A stretch of DNA of 64,000 nt from Chitinophagales bacterium (lineage in GTDB: Bacteria; Bacteroidota; Bacteroidia; Chitinophagales; Saprospiraceae): positions 1-64,000 of the forward strand of contig JAAFJN010000023.1 of the NCBI GenBank assembly GCA_013298845.1, read 5' to 3'. The position numbers were made by a program, and so were the translations under genes. Shown in pieces: positions 25,634 through 34,363 of this stretch (position 1 is its first letter; the number at the start of each line of letters is the position of its first letter). The notes beneath the pieces were generated by a model. The model had not been told where the DNA came from and did no database searches. It saw only the letters and a list, made by a program, of their open reading frames with translations.

Positions 25634-26707
25634 TTAAGCGATAAAAAGTTGGTTGCGTTCGTTCCAGTACCACTCCACTATGCGCGGCACCGGGAGTTCG
25701 GGAGCCGCTTTGGCCCACGAAACAGGTTGGGTATTCGTCAAAAATGTTGTCAATGATTCCTGCCAGTCTACCACCACAAAAACGGCTTGTACCAGGCGGT
25801 GCGTCAATATTTGTTTAAAAGGTTTGGACAAAGATACGATTGGTATCTCATTCCATTCGGGTGGAAACAACGCGCGAGCCTCGCCCAAGGTGGTGGGTAA
25901 TTCTTCGGGTTCGAGGGCGGGAAACGTCCACAAATTTTGCCAAATATCCTTTTCCAAACGTTGTTGCAAAAAGGTGGAACCGCCTTTTTTCACCACAATA
26001 TACACAAAAAAGCGTTCTTTTTTGATTAGTTTTTTGGCTTTTACGGGTAACTCCGCTACCCTGCCCTCTTGCCAGGCGACACATTCGTTTTGGAACGGAC
26101 ACCGGGCGCACTGCGGATTTTTGGGTGTACACCAGGTTGCGCCAAAGTCCATCATGGCCTGGTTGTGCGCCGCCGGGTTGTTTTTGTCCAAAATGGCCTC
26201 CGCCAATCGGCTAAATTCCTGTTTACCCTCGGTGCTGTCAATGGGTGTACCAATGCCAAACCAGCGCGATAACACCCGATACACGTTGCCATCGAGCACG
26301 GCGTGGGGCAAATCGTAGGCAAAAGAGGCGATGGCAGCGGCAGTGTAATCACCCACCCCTTTCAAGGTCCGAATGGCTTCGTACGTATCCGGGAAAACCC
26401 CGTTGTGTTCTTCCACCACCGATTGGGCCGCCGCGTGCATGTTGCGCGCCCGGGCGTAGTACCCAAGCCCTTCCCAGAGTTTGTAAATGTCCTCTTGGGG
26501 AGCGGCAGCCAAATCGGCGATGGTGGGATAAGCCCGCACAAATCGTTCAAAATAAGGCAAACCCTGTTCTACTCTGGTTTGTTGGAGTAAAACCTCCGAC
26601 AACCAAATGCGATAAGGGTCGCGAATACCTTTCCAGGGCAACGGTCGCGGGTGTGCGTGCGACCATTCCTGCAATTTGGGGACATATGTAGACCACAAAT
26701 TATTCAT
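25634..26707 (-). CDS. mutY: A/G-specific adenine DNA glycosylase MutY
   Basis: A 357-residue MutY, removing adenine mispaired with 8-oxoguanine in base-excision repair. Visible features in order: the LSEVLLQQTRVEQ helix with the catalytic Glu, the helix-hairpin-helix LKGVGDYTAAAIASFA, the catalytic Asp in HAVLDGNVYRVLSRW, and the [4Fe-4S] loop C-x6-C-x2-C-x5-C (CTPKNPQCARCPFQNEC). The C-terminal 130 residues form the NUDIX-like domain that recognises 8-oxoG. Length is typical for Bacteroidota. The gene overlaps the end of phoH by 8 bp and abuts the esterase gene, indicating one leftward operon. Confidence 0.97.
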   Translation of the reverse strand: MNNLWSTYVPKLQEWSHAHPRPLPWKGIRDPYRIWLSEVLLQQTRVEQGLPYFERFVRAYPTIADLAAAPQEDIYKLWEGLGYYARARNMHAAAQSVVEEHNGVFPDTYEAIRTLKGVGDYTAAAIASFAYDLPHAVLDGNVYRVLSRWFGIGTPIDSTEGKQEFSRLAEAILDKNNPAAHNQAMMDFGATWCTPKNPQCARCPFQNECVAWQEGRVAELPVKAKKLIKKERFFVYIVVKKGGSTFLQQRLEKDIWQNLWTFPALEPEELPTTLGEARALFPPEWNEIPIVSLSKPFKQILTHRLVQAVFVVVDWQESLTTFLTNTQPVSWAKAAPELPVPRIVEWYWNERNQLFIA

Positions 26708-27758
26708 CGGCGGGCAAAGACGCTTCCGAATCGGCGTTTTCGTCGGAGGAATGGAATTTTTGCGTTCGTTCTTTTTTGCGTTGTTCGCGTTTGATCCGTT
26801 CTTCCGTTTCGACTTTATCGTACGCTTTAATAATCTCTTTTACGAGGCGGTGGCGCACTACGTCTTCGGTGGTTAAGGTCATTACGGAGATACCATCTAC
26901 TCCTTCCAGAATGTCCATCGCCTGAAGCAGACCCGATTTTTGGTAATGCGGCAAATCAATTTGGGTCAAGTCGCCGGTGATGATACATTTGGCCGTGGGA
27001 CCAAGGCGCGTCAGGAACATTTTGATTTGCAAAGGCGTCGCGTTTTGGGCTTCGTCGAGAATGATATAAGCATTATCGAGGGTACGCCCGCGCATAAATG
27101 CCAAGGGCGCAATTTCGATGATGCGGTTATCCATAAAAAACTGAAGTTTATCCATGGGCAACATATCATCCAGGGCATCGTACAGCGGACGGAGGTAAGG
27201 GTCCACCTTTTCTTTGAGGTCGCCGGGCAAAAAACCAAGATTTTCGCCCGCCTCAACCGCCGGGCGGGTGAGGACAATTTTTTTAACCATTTTGTTTTTC
27301 AACGCCCGCACGGCGATGGCCACGGCGGTGTAGGTTTTACCCGTACCGGCAGGACCAATGGCAAATACGATATCGTTGACCTCACAGGATTCAACGAGGC
27401 GTTTTTGGTTGCGGGTTTTGGCCTTAATGGGCCTTCCTTCGCGACCGTGCAAAATGGTATTGGCGCTGTTGTCGCCCGCGACCGGAATGCGCACCTCAAA
27501 CGGGTTTTCGCCCCCCAGCAAATCTTCGACGGTTTGCACGGGTAATTCCTGGTGTTCGCGCAGGTAGCGCACCATTGATTCAAAAATACCTTTAACGGCT
27601 TGTGTATCCTTTTTTTCTCCCGATATTTTCAGGCTGTTTCCGCGAGAGGTAATCGTTGCGTCAGGATAAGCTTTGCGGAGTAGGTTTAATTTGGCGTTAT
27701 TTTCTCCGTAAAGAGCCAACGGGTCAACGCCTTCAACTGTCAGAATTATTTCGCTCAA
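26700..27758 (-). CDS. PhoH-family ATPase
   Basis: A PhoH-like P-loop ATPase, about 352 residues if started at TTG 27758 (MSEIILTVEGVDPLALYGENNAKL), which resembles the N-termini of Bacteroidota PhoH proteins. The frame stays open to 27893, but that would start upstream of the predicted -7 box at 27826-27833. The Walker A motif is AIGPAGTGKTYTAVA, the Walker B region is NAYIILDEAQNATPLQIKMFL, and the GENLGFLPGDLKEKVDPYLRPLYD segment is diagnostic. PhoH proteins are cytoplasmic ATPases tied to RNA metabolism and ribosome maturation, often near ybeY. The C-terminal 40 residues are a charged tail. It is the first gene of a phoH-mutY-esterase operon. Confidence 0.9.
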   Translation of the reverse strand: MSEIILTVEGVDPLALYGENNAKLNLLRKAYPDATITSRGNSLKISGEKKDTQAVKGIFESMVRYLREHQELPVQTVEDLLGGENPFEVRIPVAGDNSANTILHGREGRPIKAKTRNQKRLVESCEVNDIVFAIGPAGTGKTYTAVAIAVRALKNKMVKKIVLTRPAVEAGENLGFLPGDLKEKVDPYLRPLYDALDDMLPMDKLQFFMDNRIIEIAPLAFMRGRTLDNAYIILDEAQNATPLQIKMFLTRLGPTAKCIITGDLTQIDLPHYQKSGLLQAMDILEGVDGISVMTLTTEDVVRHRLVKEIIKAYDKVETEERIKREQRKKERTQKFHSSDENADSEASLPADE

Positions 27759-27790
27759 AAGTGCGTATGGGTTAAAATGTTTAAATTGTT

Positions 27791-27820
27791 TTTGTAGCCT
27801 GTGAATGCGAGCTATCTTTG
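27791..27820 (+). promoter_or_regulatory. Promoter of the SAM hydrolase gene
   Basis: TTTG at 27791-27794, an 18-bp spacer and TATCTTTG at 27813-27820 match the Bacteroidota consensus. The ATG at 27888 is 68 nt downstream. It interlocks with the leftward phoH -7 box at 27826-27833. Confidence 0.6.
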
Positions 27821-27825
27821 CGCTA

Positions 27826-27833
27826 CAAAAGTA
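27826..27833 (-). promoter_or_regulatory. -7 box of phoH
   Basis: TACTTTTG on the minus strand matches TAnnTTTG. The nearest TTTG (complement of 27857-27860) is 23 bp upstream, longer than usual. It overlaps the predicted start point of the divergent rightward promoter. Confidence 0.4.
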
Positions 27834-27887
27834 CAGATAATTTCGGAGTATACGAACAAAGAAGTAGCTGGTTAAGTTTCCGCAACA

Positions 27888-28664
27888 ATGCAAATCATTA
27901 CACTCACCACCGATTTTGGCGAAAAAGATTGGTACGCCGGGGCCTTGAAGGGGGCATTATTAAAAGCCGCACCCGAGGCCCAATTAGTCAATATCACGCA
28001 CGAAATTGAACCTTTTGACATTGTACAGGGTGCATTGGTGCTCAAAAACACGTGGGCGGAGTTCCCGGAGGATACTATTCACTGCGTCGCGGTAAATTGT
28101 GTGTACGACGCTGCACCGCAGTTTGTTTTGGCGCGTTACCAGCGTCATTTTTTTCTGGCCCCCAACAACGGCATTCTCACCCTGTTGCTGGGCGATGTGC
28201 CCTTGGAAGATGTTCGGCTGTTGCAAGAAACCGAGGTGCCGCCGCATTTTATGGTAAAACGTTATTTCGCCGGTGCGGTAGGGGCATTTATGTCCAATCT
28301 TCCGTTTGAGGACATTGGCGCGTCATTGGACGTGCCATTATTGAAAAAAATCAGCCTTAGTCCAATCGTAAACGCGCACCAAATTCGCGGTACAGTGGTG
28401 CACATTGACCATTTTGACAATGTGGTGCTGAATATTGAGCAGCCTTTTTTTGAAAAAGTCCGTCAAGGGCGCAATTTTGCCCTTTATTTTAGGAAAAACG
28501 ACCCCATTACCGTTTTATCCACCAATTACTCGGATGTTCCGATGGGTGAGCCGCTGTGTTTGTTTAACCACGCGGGACTACTCGAAATTGCGGTGCATTT
28601 TGGCAAAGCAGCCACCCTGCTCGGTCTCAAAAAGGAGGATGTGGTAGAGGTTGTTTTTGAATAA
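27888..28664 (+). CDS. SAM hydroxide adenosyltransferase / SAM hydrolase family protein (DUF62)
   Basis: A 258-residue protein of the S-adenosyl-L-methionine hydroxide adenosyltransferase family. The N-terminal TLTTDFGEKDWYAGALKG contains the conserved Asp and Gly of the SAM site; NITHEIEPFDIVQGALVL, the FLAPNNGILTLLL region and VHIDHFDNVVLNI follow in the right order. Full-length members hydrolyse SAM to adenosine and methionine, perhaps as housekeeping of SAM pools. Length and domain order are normal. It diverges from phoH and ends 11 bp from the convergent DUF4407 gene. Confidence 0.93.
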   Translation: MQIITLTTDFGEKDWYAGALKGALLKAAPEAQLVNITHEIEPFDIVQGALVLKNTWAEFPEDTIHCVAVNCVYDAAPQFVLARYQRHFFLAPNNGILTLLLGDVPLEDVRLLQETEVPPHFMVKRYFAGAVGAFMSNLPFEDIGASLDVPLLKKISLSPIVNAHQIRGTVVHIDHFDNVVLNIEQPFFEKVRQGRNFALYFRKNDPITVLSTNYSDVPMGEPLCLFNHAGLLEIAVHFGKAATLLGLKKEDVVEVVFE

Positions 28665-28675
28665 ATGTCAACGCC

Positions 28676-29791
28676 CTACACCCCGTCAAATGTATATCCT
28701 TTTTGTTGTACGCCCTCTAACGTTGCCTTGAGTTTAGCGTCAATTTTGGCTTTTTCGGCGGTGATTTGAGCCTGAACGGCGTGCGTACCCGTTTCGGTTT
28801 CGTATTTGAGTTTGTTTTTAACGGTATTGGATAACGTGGTGGTGTATTCCAAATGATTCATTTCGTACACAAACTCCCGTTGGTGCAACACGTAGTCGTA
28901 GGGGCTGCGCGTAGAGATGAGTTTTACCAAAATCGGGGCCGTCTCGATGGCCATAAACAGCAGTGTAATAAACAAACTGGCCAGCCAAATGGCCGAACTT
29001 CCCTGCGAAAGCCGCGACAAAGCCTCCATACGGGCCGCCATACCGTCGGAGGCACCGCGTTGAAGGGTGGTGATACTTTGGGTTTGTTGGGCTTCGAGGC
29101 GGCGGAACTGCGTTTCGAGGGAATCAAGGCGCGGCTGTTGCGCCCCGATGGTTGCCAATAAATCCGCTGATGCCTGATCGGCTTCCATTTTTTTGGCCCG
29201 GTAAATGGGTCCCAGATTTTTTTTACCCGAACCACCGGTACCATCGGCTTCGCGCATGGCTTCCAGGGCGAGTGTATCGCGGCGGGCGGTTTTATCGGCA
29301 ATTTCCGTTTTTAAGGTTTGGATACGGGTTTGAATACCGGTCATTTCGGGCGAAAAACGCTCTTTTACGCGATCTTCCTGTTTTTTGAACAATTCCTGCT
29401 CCATTTGAATCAACTCGCCGTTGATTTCTTTTTCAAAAATTTTTAATTCCAATGGTTTTGAAATGACCAAAGCCAGCAAAACGGCCAGCCCAACGCGCGG
29501 AAGCGCTATAAAAAGATCGCGCCACCATTTGCCCCGACTTTTCATACTCATCACAATGTAGCGGTCGAGGTTAAAAATCATTAGTCCCCACACCGTACCA
29601 AAAACGAGGGCCGCCAAAACGGAATCAAAAACGGTGTACAAAGCGTAAGACGCAGAAAAAAAGGCCAAAACGCCCGTAAAAAACACAGTAGCGCCAATAC
29701 CGGCGTATTTATGGGTATCCGTTGGACATTGTTCCAAAGTAGTATGGTCTGCTCCCGAACAGAACAGAAAAAAATCCCGAATTGAAGTCAT
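28676..29791 (-). CDS. DUF4407 membrane protein
   Basis: A 371-residue DUF4407 protein, started at ATG 29791 (MTSIRDFFLFCSGAD), the usual N-terminus of the family. Three hydrophobic segments lie in the first 140 residues (GIGATVFFTGVLAFFSASYAL, VLAALVFGTVWGLMIF, VGLAVLLALVISKPL), then a long helical, probably coiled-coil region (about 150-270) and a further membrane segment (SSAIWLASLFITLLFMAIETAP) before a charged C-terminal tail. The motif FNLDRYIVMS is characteristic. Function is unknown. Transcribed alone, diverging from a secreted beta-propeller gene. Confidence 0.9.
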   Translation of the reverse strand: MTSIRDFFLFCSGADHTTLEQCPTDTHKYAGIGATVFFTGVLAFFSASYALYTVFDSVLAALVFGTVWGLMIFNLDRYIVMSMKSRGKWWRDLFIALPRVGLAVLLALVISKPLELKIFEKEINGELIQMEQELFKKQEDRVKERFSPEMTGIQTRIQTLKTEIADKTARRDTLALEAMREADGTGGSGKKNLGPIYRAKKMEADQASADLLATIGAQQPRLDSLETQFRRLEAQQTQSITTLQRGASDGMAARMEALSRLSQGSSAIWLASLFITLLFMAIETAPILVKLISTRSPYDYVLHQREFVYEMNHLEYTTTLSNTVKNKLKYETETGTHAVQAQITAEKAKIDAKLKATLEGVQQKGYTFDGV

Positions 29792-29934
29792 AGCAATAAT
29801 TTTGCGGGCAAATACCGGAACATTCGAGCAGAGTATTGCTTTTTTTAGATGAAAAAGGTCTAAACGCCGATTGAGTTGTGTAAAATCTAAGCAATTTATG
29901 AATATTGCAGGAACACCGTATTGCGATCCTGATA

Positions 29935-29942
29935 TATATTTG
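29935..29942 (+). promoter_or_regulatory. -7 box of the 711-residue secreted protein
   Basis: TATATTTG matches TAnnTTTG and ends 22 nt before the ATG at 29965. No well-placed -33 element is visible. Confidence 0.35.
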
Positions 29943-29964
29943 CGGGTACAACCATACATTTCTC

Positions 29965-32100
29965 ATGAAAAAACAACTACTTACAGCGCTATTGGCGCTT
30001 ATTACAGCACACACCGGTTTGGCCCAATGGACGATATTTGACGCGCCCGATGGGGGTAAAACAAAAGATCTTTGTACAAATGGCGCTTCGGTGTTTGCGC
30101 TTACTTCATCATTTATTTACGAAAGCCAGGACAACGGCAATAACTGGTCGAAACTGCCCGCCACCATTGACGCAGGGGTGTTTTATAAAAGATTGGAAGC
30201 CGGAAAAAATGCGCTGTACGCCATTGATCCCAACAATACCTTGCACCGAAGCAATGACCAGGGGGCTACGTGGAAAAACATTCTTGGGCCTAATTACCCC
30301 CGACAATATCTCGGCCAGGCCATAACCGGTTTAATGGTGTTTGGCGATACGGTTTTGGTTTCCACCCAATACGCTATGTATCGTTCCGAAAACCAAGGAG
30401 AAAACTGGAGCGAAACGGGCAATTTTTTTAACGAAGAAATCAAGTCGTTTTTTGAGTTTAACAACGAAATATTTGCCTGGGGTGGCCCTTTTGTATATCG
30501 CTCCTCTAACCGTGGGTTTACCTGGGAAAAGGCTTTTGTCACCGTTTATCCTTTTAAACTGGTCAACGCCACCGAAAAAGGAATTTTTCTCTTGTACGAT
30601 GACGCACAAACGATTGTGTATTCTACCGACGGGCTGCGCACCTGGACCACCAAATCCTCTAATCTGGACAATTACCACACCAATAAACACCGGATGTTCG
30701 TTCAGGATAGCGACACGATAAAGTTATTGATATCCAGTTTTCACCTGGGTCACGTAGAATGCCATAACCCTATTTTTACCAGTCTCGACGGCATCACCTG
30801 GACCACACCCAACAACACGGATGTCTCCGCCCCCCTGACGTTTCTTTATGATCTATTAACACTTCCCGGCGGGCGCATCCTGATGGCCGCTACCGAGGGC
30901 ATAAAATACAGCGACGATGCTTTAAAAACGTACCACTGGTCGCACAAAAACATCCGGGAGGCCGATCTCGCACAGTTTGAGCCGCGGGCCGGTACCGTAC
31001 TGACCCAAGAGTTCGGTGTTGCGCACCAACTTGATTTGGCAACGGGCACCTGGAAAACCATTAACGCCGGTTATTCGGACAACGACTGCGTCCGGCATCG
31101 GGAGTATTTAGGAACCGATACCCGCTTGTTTAGTTTTAGAAACGAATATTTTTTTAGCAGCCAAAACGCCTTTTACTCCGACGACGAAGGCAGCACCTGG
31201 AATACCATTACCACACTCCAGAATTATAACCACCAAATCACCGCCAATAAAAACAGCATCTGGATTTCGCGCAACAAGTATTTCCAAATCAAAAACGGCA
31301 CTACCGAACTCGTTGAAAAACAATTAGATATACAACAAACGAACGGCGACAAACCCACCACCCTCACCGCCCGTAAAAATGAACTTTGGTCCGTTACCGC
31401 ACAAAAAGGTCTGGCTGTTTTTTCCGATGAAGGCGCGTTGATTCGATATGCCCCACCGCTGAATTTTTGCCCTTTATCTACTACGTCAAATCTGAATTAC
31501 TTTTTTGATGGACAACATGTCTGGGGGCTTTGCGGTGATGAAACGTACGTTTTTCGGAAAGACAGCACCCAATGGGACGAAGTTTATTTGGAGGATTGGA
31601 CCACCGGGGTGCCGTTGTATCGCTACGGTATCAGTACGATGGAGGCATTTAACGGCTCGGTATTGTTTGCGACTGCAAAAGGAATTTTTGTTAATAACGG
31701 CCAAGACAACCGCTGTTACCCAATTTCGCCGACGTTCCCCATTCCCGATAAAATTGTGTCCATGCGCGTAGCCGGAGATACACTTTGGGCGGCAACCGAA
31801 CGTACCCACAAAATGTTGATGTTGAAACTGAACGGCGAACAGTGGAGCAACGGCACCACGCCCACGTTTACCTGTGAGCCTAATCCGTCAACGGGGGCGC
31901 TGCGGATAAAAAGCGACGTATTTATCGGGGATGCGCTTCAATTGGACGTATTGGATATCTCCGGTCGCCAAATTCGGATATTGACCCTTAACGGCGGCAA
32001 CGAATGGAATTTTCAACTGGAAGACTTGGCCAAAGGGGTGTATTTACTGCGTATTTACGGGTCAAGTGGAAGTGGTACGCTGAAATGGGTGAAACAGTAA
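29965..32100 (+). CDS. Secreted beta-propeller (VPS10/BNR-like) protein with T9SS sorting domain
   Basis: A 711-residue exported protein. The ATG at 29965 (MKKQLLTALLALITA) gives a clean signal peptide cleaved before QWTIFD, so the longer frame from 29905 is rejected. Asp-box-like repeats run through the body (SQDNGNNWSKL, SNDQGATWKNI, SENQGENWSE, SSNRGFTWEK, SDDEGSTWNTI), indicating one or two beta-propellers. The last 75 residues (CEPNPSTGALRI to GTLKWVKQ) form the T9SS sorting domain. It resembles the N-terminal part of the 1214-residue protein at 20434-24078 and may be a paralogue. Cell-surface or secreted location is predicted; ligand unknown. A 17-bp terminator hairpin follows. Confidence 0.85.
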   Translation: MKKQLLTALLALITAHTGLAQWTIFDAPDGGKTKDLCTNGASVFALTSSFIYESQDNGNNWSKLPATIDAGVFYKRLEAGKNALYAIDPNNTLHRSNDQGATWKNILGPNYPRQYLGQAITGLMVFGDTVLVSTQYAMYRSENQGENWSETGNFFNEEIKSFFEFNNEIFAWGGPFVYRSSNRGFTWEKAFVTVYPFKLVNATEKGIFLLYDDAQTIVYSTDGLRTWTTKSSNLDNYHTNKHRMFVQDSDTIKLLISSFHLGHVECHNPIFTSLDGITWTTPNNTDVSAPLTFLYDLLTLPGGRILMAATEGIKYSDDALKTYHWSHKNIREADLAQFEPRAGTVLTQEFGVAHQLDLATGTWKTINAGYSDNDCVRHREYLGTDTRLFSFRNEYFFSSQNAFYSDDEGSTWNTITTLQNYNHQITANKNSIWISRNKYFQIKNGTTELVEKQLDIQQTNGDKPTTLTARKNELWSVTAQKGLAVFSDEGALIRYAPPLNFCPLSTTSNLNYFFDGQHVWGLCGDETYVFRKDSTQWDEVYLEDWTTGVPLYRYGISTMEAFNGSVLFATAKGIFVNNGQDNRCYPISPTFPIPDKIVSMRVAGDTLWAATERTHKMLMLKLNGEQWSNGTTPTFTCEPNPSTGALRIKSDVFIGDALQLDVLDISGRQIRILTLNGGNEWNFQLEDLAKGVYLLRIYGSSGSGTLKWVKQ

Positions 32101-32106
32101 CCGGAT

Positions 32107-32150
32107 TTTCGCTCGCTTTTCGGGTGGTTCTTTCCGAAAAGCGAGCGAAA
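32107..32150. terminator. Bidirectional terminator hairpin, 17-bp perfect stem
   Basis: The stem arms 32107-32123 and 32134-32150 are exact complements with a 10-nt loop (GTGGTTCTTT). It begins 6 nt after the stop codon of the rightward secreted-protein gene and lies in the 101-bp gap before the convergent xylanase gene. A T-rich stretch (CATTTTTTTATTTAT) follows a few bases later on the plus strand. It should stop both transcripts. Confidence 0.85.
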
Positions 32151-32201
32151 TGTCATTTTTTTATTTATCGGCCGCCGTACAATGCGCAGCCTCAAGTTGC
32201 A

Positions 32202-34358
32202 CTAATTTTCTAACTTCATACACTTGTGAGAAAATAATTGCCCAGCGTGTCCACCGGTGACAACGTAAGTGCCGGGAGGGAATTTACGCATATCAATGTT
32301 TATTTGCCCGTTTTCTGAAGGTTGAGGCTCCTTCATTTCAAACAATACCCGGCCTTGGATATCCGTGAGCGTCAAAAATAAAGTGTCGTTAAATTTGGCG
32401 TTTTCCCACACTACCTGTAATTCGTCTTTTACCAAACCGGGCGTAACTCGGGTCACAAATTGTGGCGCAATGGGGTCATTGGTGCCAACGGTGCAGGCCA
32501 TTTGAAAATTGACAGTTTCGTTGCTGCCAAGCGTCAAAAATTGCACCTGGGTTGTGCCATTGCAGGTCACCGACACTTTATATTTGCCTTTAAAACCACG
32601 CAATGTAGCCAGGCCATCGGCTCCGGTTAACAGGGTAGAATCGGTCCACCATTGCTTGAACACCTGGTCAATAAACGCCTCACCGCTGGGCTTGAGCGTC
32701 CAGTTTTCGTTAAAAATCGGGGCATTGTCCAACCAGTGCGCGCCGTCCCAAAAGCCCCAGATGATAAATGCCTTCATGCTGGGATGGGCAAAAGTCACGG
32801 TCAGGATGTCGCGCATATATTTGGCTTGGGTAGCCGGTGGGACATTTTTGTCAATATCATATTCCGTCACTTTTGCTTCTAAGCCGTAAGCGTTGTAGAA
32901 CTCATCATAAATTTCCTTCACCCGCGGAATGCCCGTTGGTAAAGAACTAAAGTGCCCCTGAAAACCAATACCTTCCACGGGTGCACCGGCAGCCACCAAC
33001 TCATTAATTCTGCTGCGCCACAAGGGTATATTTCCGTTGTTCAAGTCCCCTTGTTCAATGGCAACGTAATCATTGATGTAGAGTTTAAGATCAGGAATCA
33101 GAGAATCGGCCATCCTGAAAATTTCAGGATAAATTTCGCGCCCGGTCGTGTAGCCCGGTGCTCCGGCGAATGCATTAGCGAGATCGTTGAGTTCCGTTAT
33201 TTCATTCAGCACATCCCAATCAATGCAATTGTTACCGCCCGAACCGGGGTCTTGTAAAATATTGAACATGTGTTGGCGAATACGGTTCTTCATGTAAGCG
33301 CGATTGGTACGGTTGGTGTAGATATCATCCGGCATGGCGTCCCATTTGGGCCATACGAGGTTGTGGCCACGCACCCGAATACCTTTTTGCGCCAGCCAGT
33401 TGATATCACTCCCGATTTCGGCGTTAGAACTTAACCAATTTTCCTCCCAGGCATCCCATTTATGATCGTTTTCAAAAACAATTTCGTTGAAACCATGTCC
33501 ATTCCCGTCCAGGTTGTAAATTTTTTGCTCGTAAATATTATTCTGAGCCGAACCGCCGTTGAATTTGTTAGAAACAATAGCAGACCCAAAGCCAAATTCA
33601 TGTTGTTGCATCTCAATTTTCACGGTGGCATTGGGCAATGGTTGACCAGCATTATTGGTTACTACCACCTTTAAGTCTCCCTTCCGAATTTGCTCAATAC
33701 TTGCTGCGGCATCGGTTCTCCAGGGAGCATCCGGTTCGGCACCAGGGTAAAAATCGTTGTTCAGGTCAAGTGGTAATTGGCCCAGGGTTGCCGTATTCGT
33801 GTAATTTATAGCAGTTACCCCGCCCACTTCAATGGTTTGGGCAAGCAGCCCCGTGTGCAACCCAATGCTCATTTGGTTCACAGCAAAGGCACTGGTCGCT
33901 TTAAACGGAATCAAAATTTGGGTCCATTCATCACCCAAGCGAGCGGTGCTGTAAAACTCTTTGGCATAGGTCGTCGCATTTTCGGCAAACAAATTGACCT
34001 TTGCCCCGGCGGTAGAACTGCGCAACCACATGACGACAAGACAGACATCATTTACGGCAATGGCCGATGAATTGCGGTAAGTATGCCCGCTTGACCAGGG
34101 GTTGGCCCCCTGTGGGACGGTCAATCGGCGGGCTTCGGTGAAATCCTGGCCCGTCACCGAAAACGAGGTGACCGAAGCACCGTAAGTTGTACTGGTGGTA
34201 AAAGTAGCGGCTTCGGTGTTCGGCAAAATCCAACTACCCGAAGGAAGGCCATATTGCGACTGCATTTGACTGATTAAAGTGTTATGGTACGCATCCTGAG
34301 CCAACAGGTTCAGGCTGGACAACAGCACTATGGCTGCGATGATAGTCGTTTTATTCAT
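32202..34358 (-). CDS. GH10 endo-1,4-beta-xylanase with N-terminal CBM-like domain and T9SS domain
   Basis: A 718-residue secreted enzyme. After the signal peptide (to about 20), residues 21-215 form a carbohydrate-binding-like beta-sandwich. The GH10 barrel spans about 228-600: HEFGFGSAI opens it, RVRGHNLVWPKWD is the conserved substrate-site strand, WDVLNE carries the acid/base Glu386, GIGFQGHF follows, and KVTEYDID carries the nucleophile Glu499 (usually TELD; here Tyr replaces Leu). The last 80 residues are a sorting-type domain ending SHKCMKLEN, so export by T9SS to the surface is likely. It cuts internal xylan bonds and is the last gene of the susCD operon, 5 bp after the four-repeat protein gene. 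Confidence 0.93.
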   Translation of the reverse strand: MNKTTIIAAIVLLSSLNLLAQDAYHNTLISQMQSQYGLPSGSWILPNTEAATFTTSTTYGASVTSFSVTGQDFTEARRLTVPQGANPWSSGHTYRNSSAIAVNDVCLVVMWLRSSTAGAKVNLFAENATTYAKEFYSTARLGDEWTQILIPFKATSAFAVNQMSIGLHTGLLAQTIEVGGVTAINYTNTATLGQLPLDLNNDFYPGAEPDAPWRTDAAASIEQIRKGDLKVVVTNNAGQPLPNATVKIEMQQHEFGFGSAIVSNKFNGGSAQNNIYEQKIYNLDGNGHGFNEIVFENDHKWDAWEENWLSSNAEIGSDINWLAQKGIRVRGHNLVWPKWDAMPDDIYTNRTNRAYMKNRIRQHMFNILQDPGSGGNNCIDWDVLNEITELNDLANAFAGAPGYTTGREIYPEIFRMADSLIPDLKLYINDYVAIEQGDLNNGNIPLWRSRINELVAAGAPVEGIGFQGHFSSLPTGIPRVKEIYDEFYNAYGLEAKVTEYDIDKNVPPATQAKYMRDILTVTFAHPSMKAFIIWGFWDGAHWLDNAPIFNENWTLKPSGEAFIDQVFKQWWTDSTLLTGADGLATLRGFKGKYKVSVTCNGTTQVQFLTLGSNETVNFQMACTVGTNDPIAPQFVTRVTPGLVKDELQVVWENAKFNDTLFLTLTDIQGRVLFEMKEPQPSENGQINIDMRKFPPGTYVVTGGHAGQLFSHKCMKLEN

Positions 34359-34363
34359 AGTGT

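Noticed and set aside
26940-27545. Rightward 201-residue protein gene opposite phoH
   Set aside because: Antisense shadow of the conserved PhoH ATPase core.
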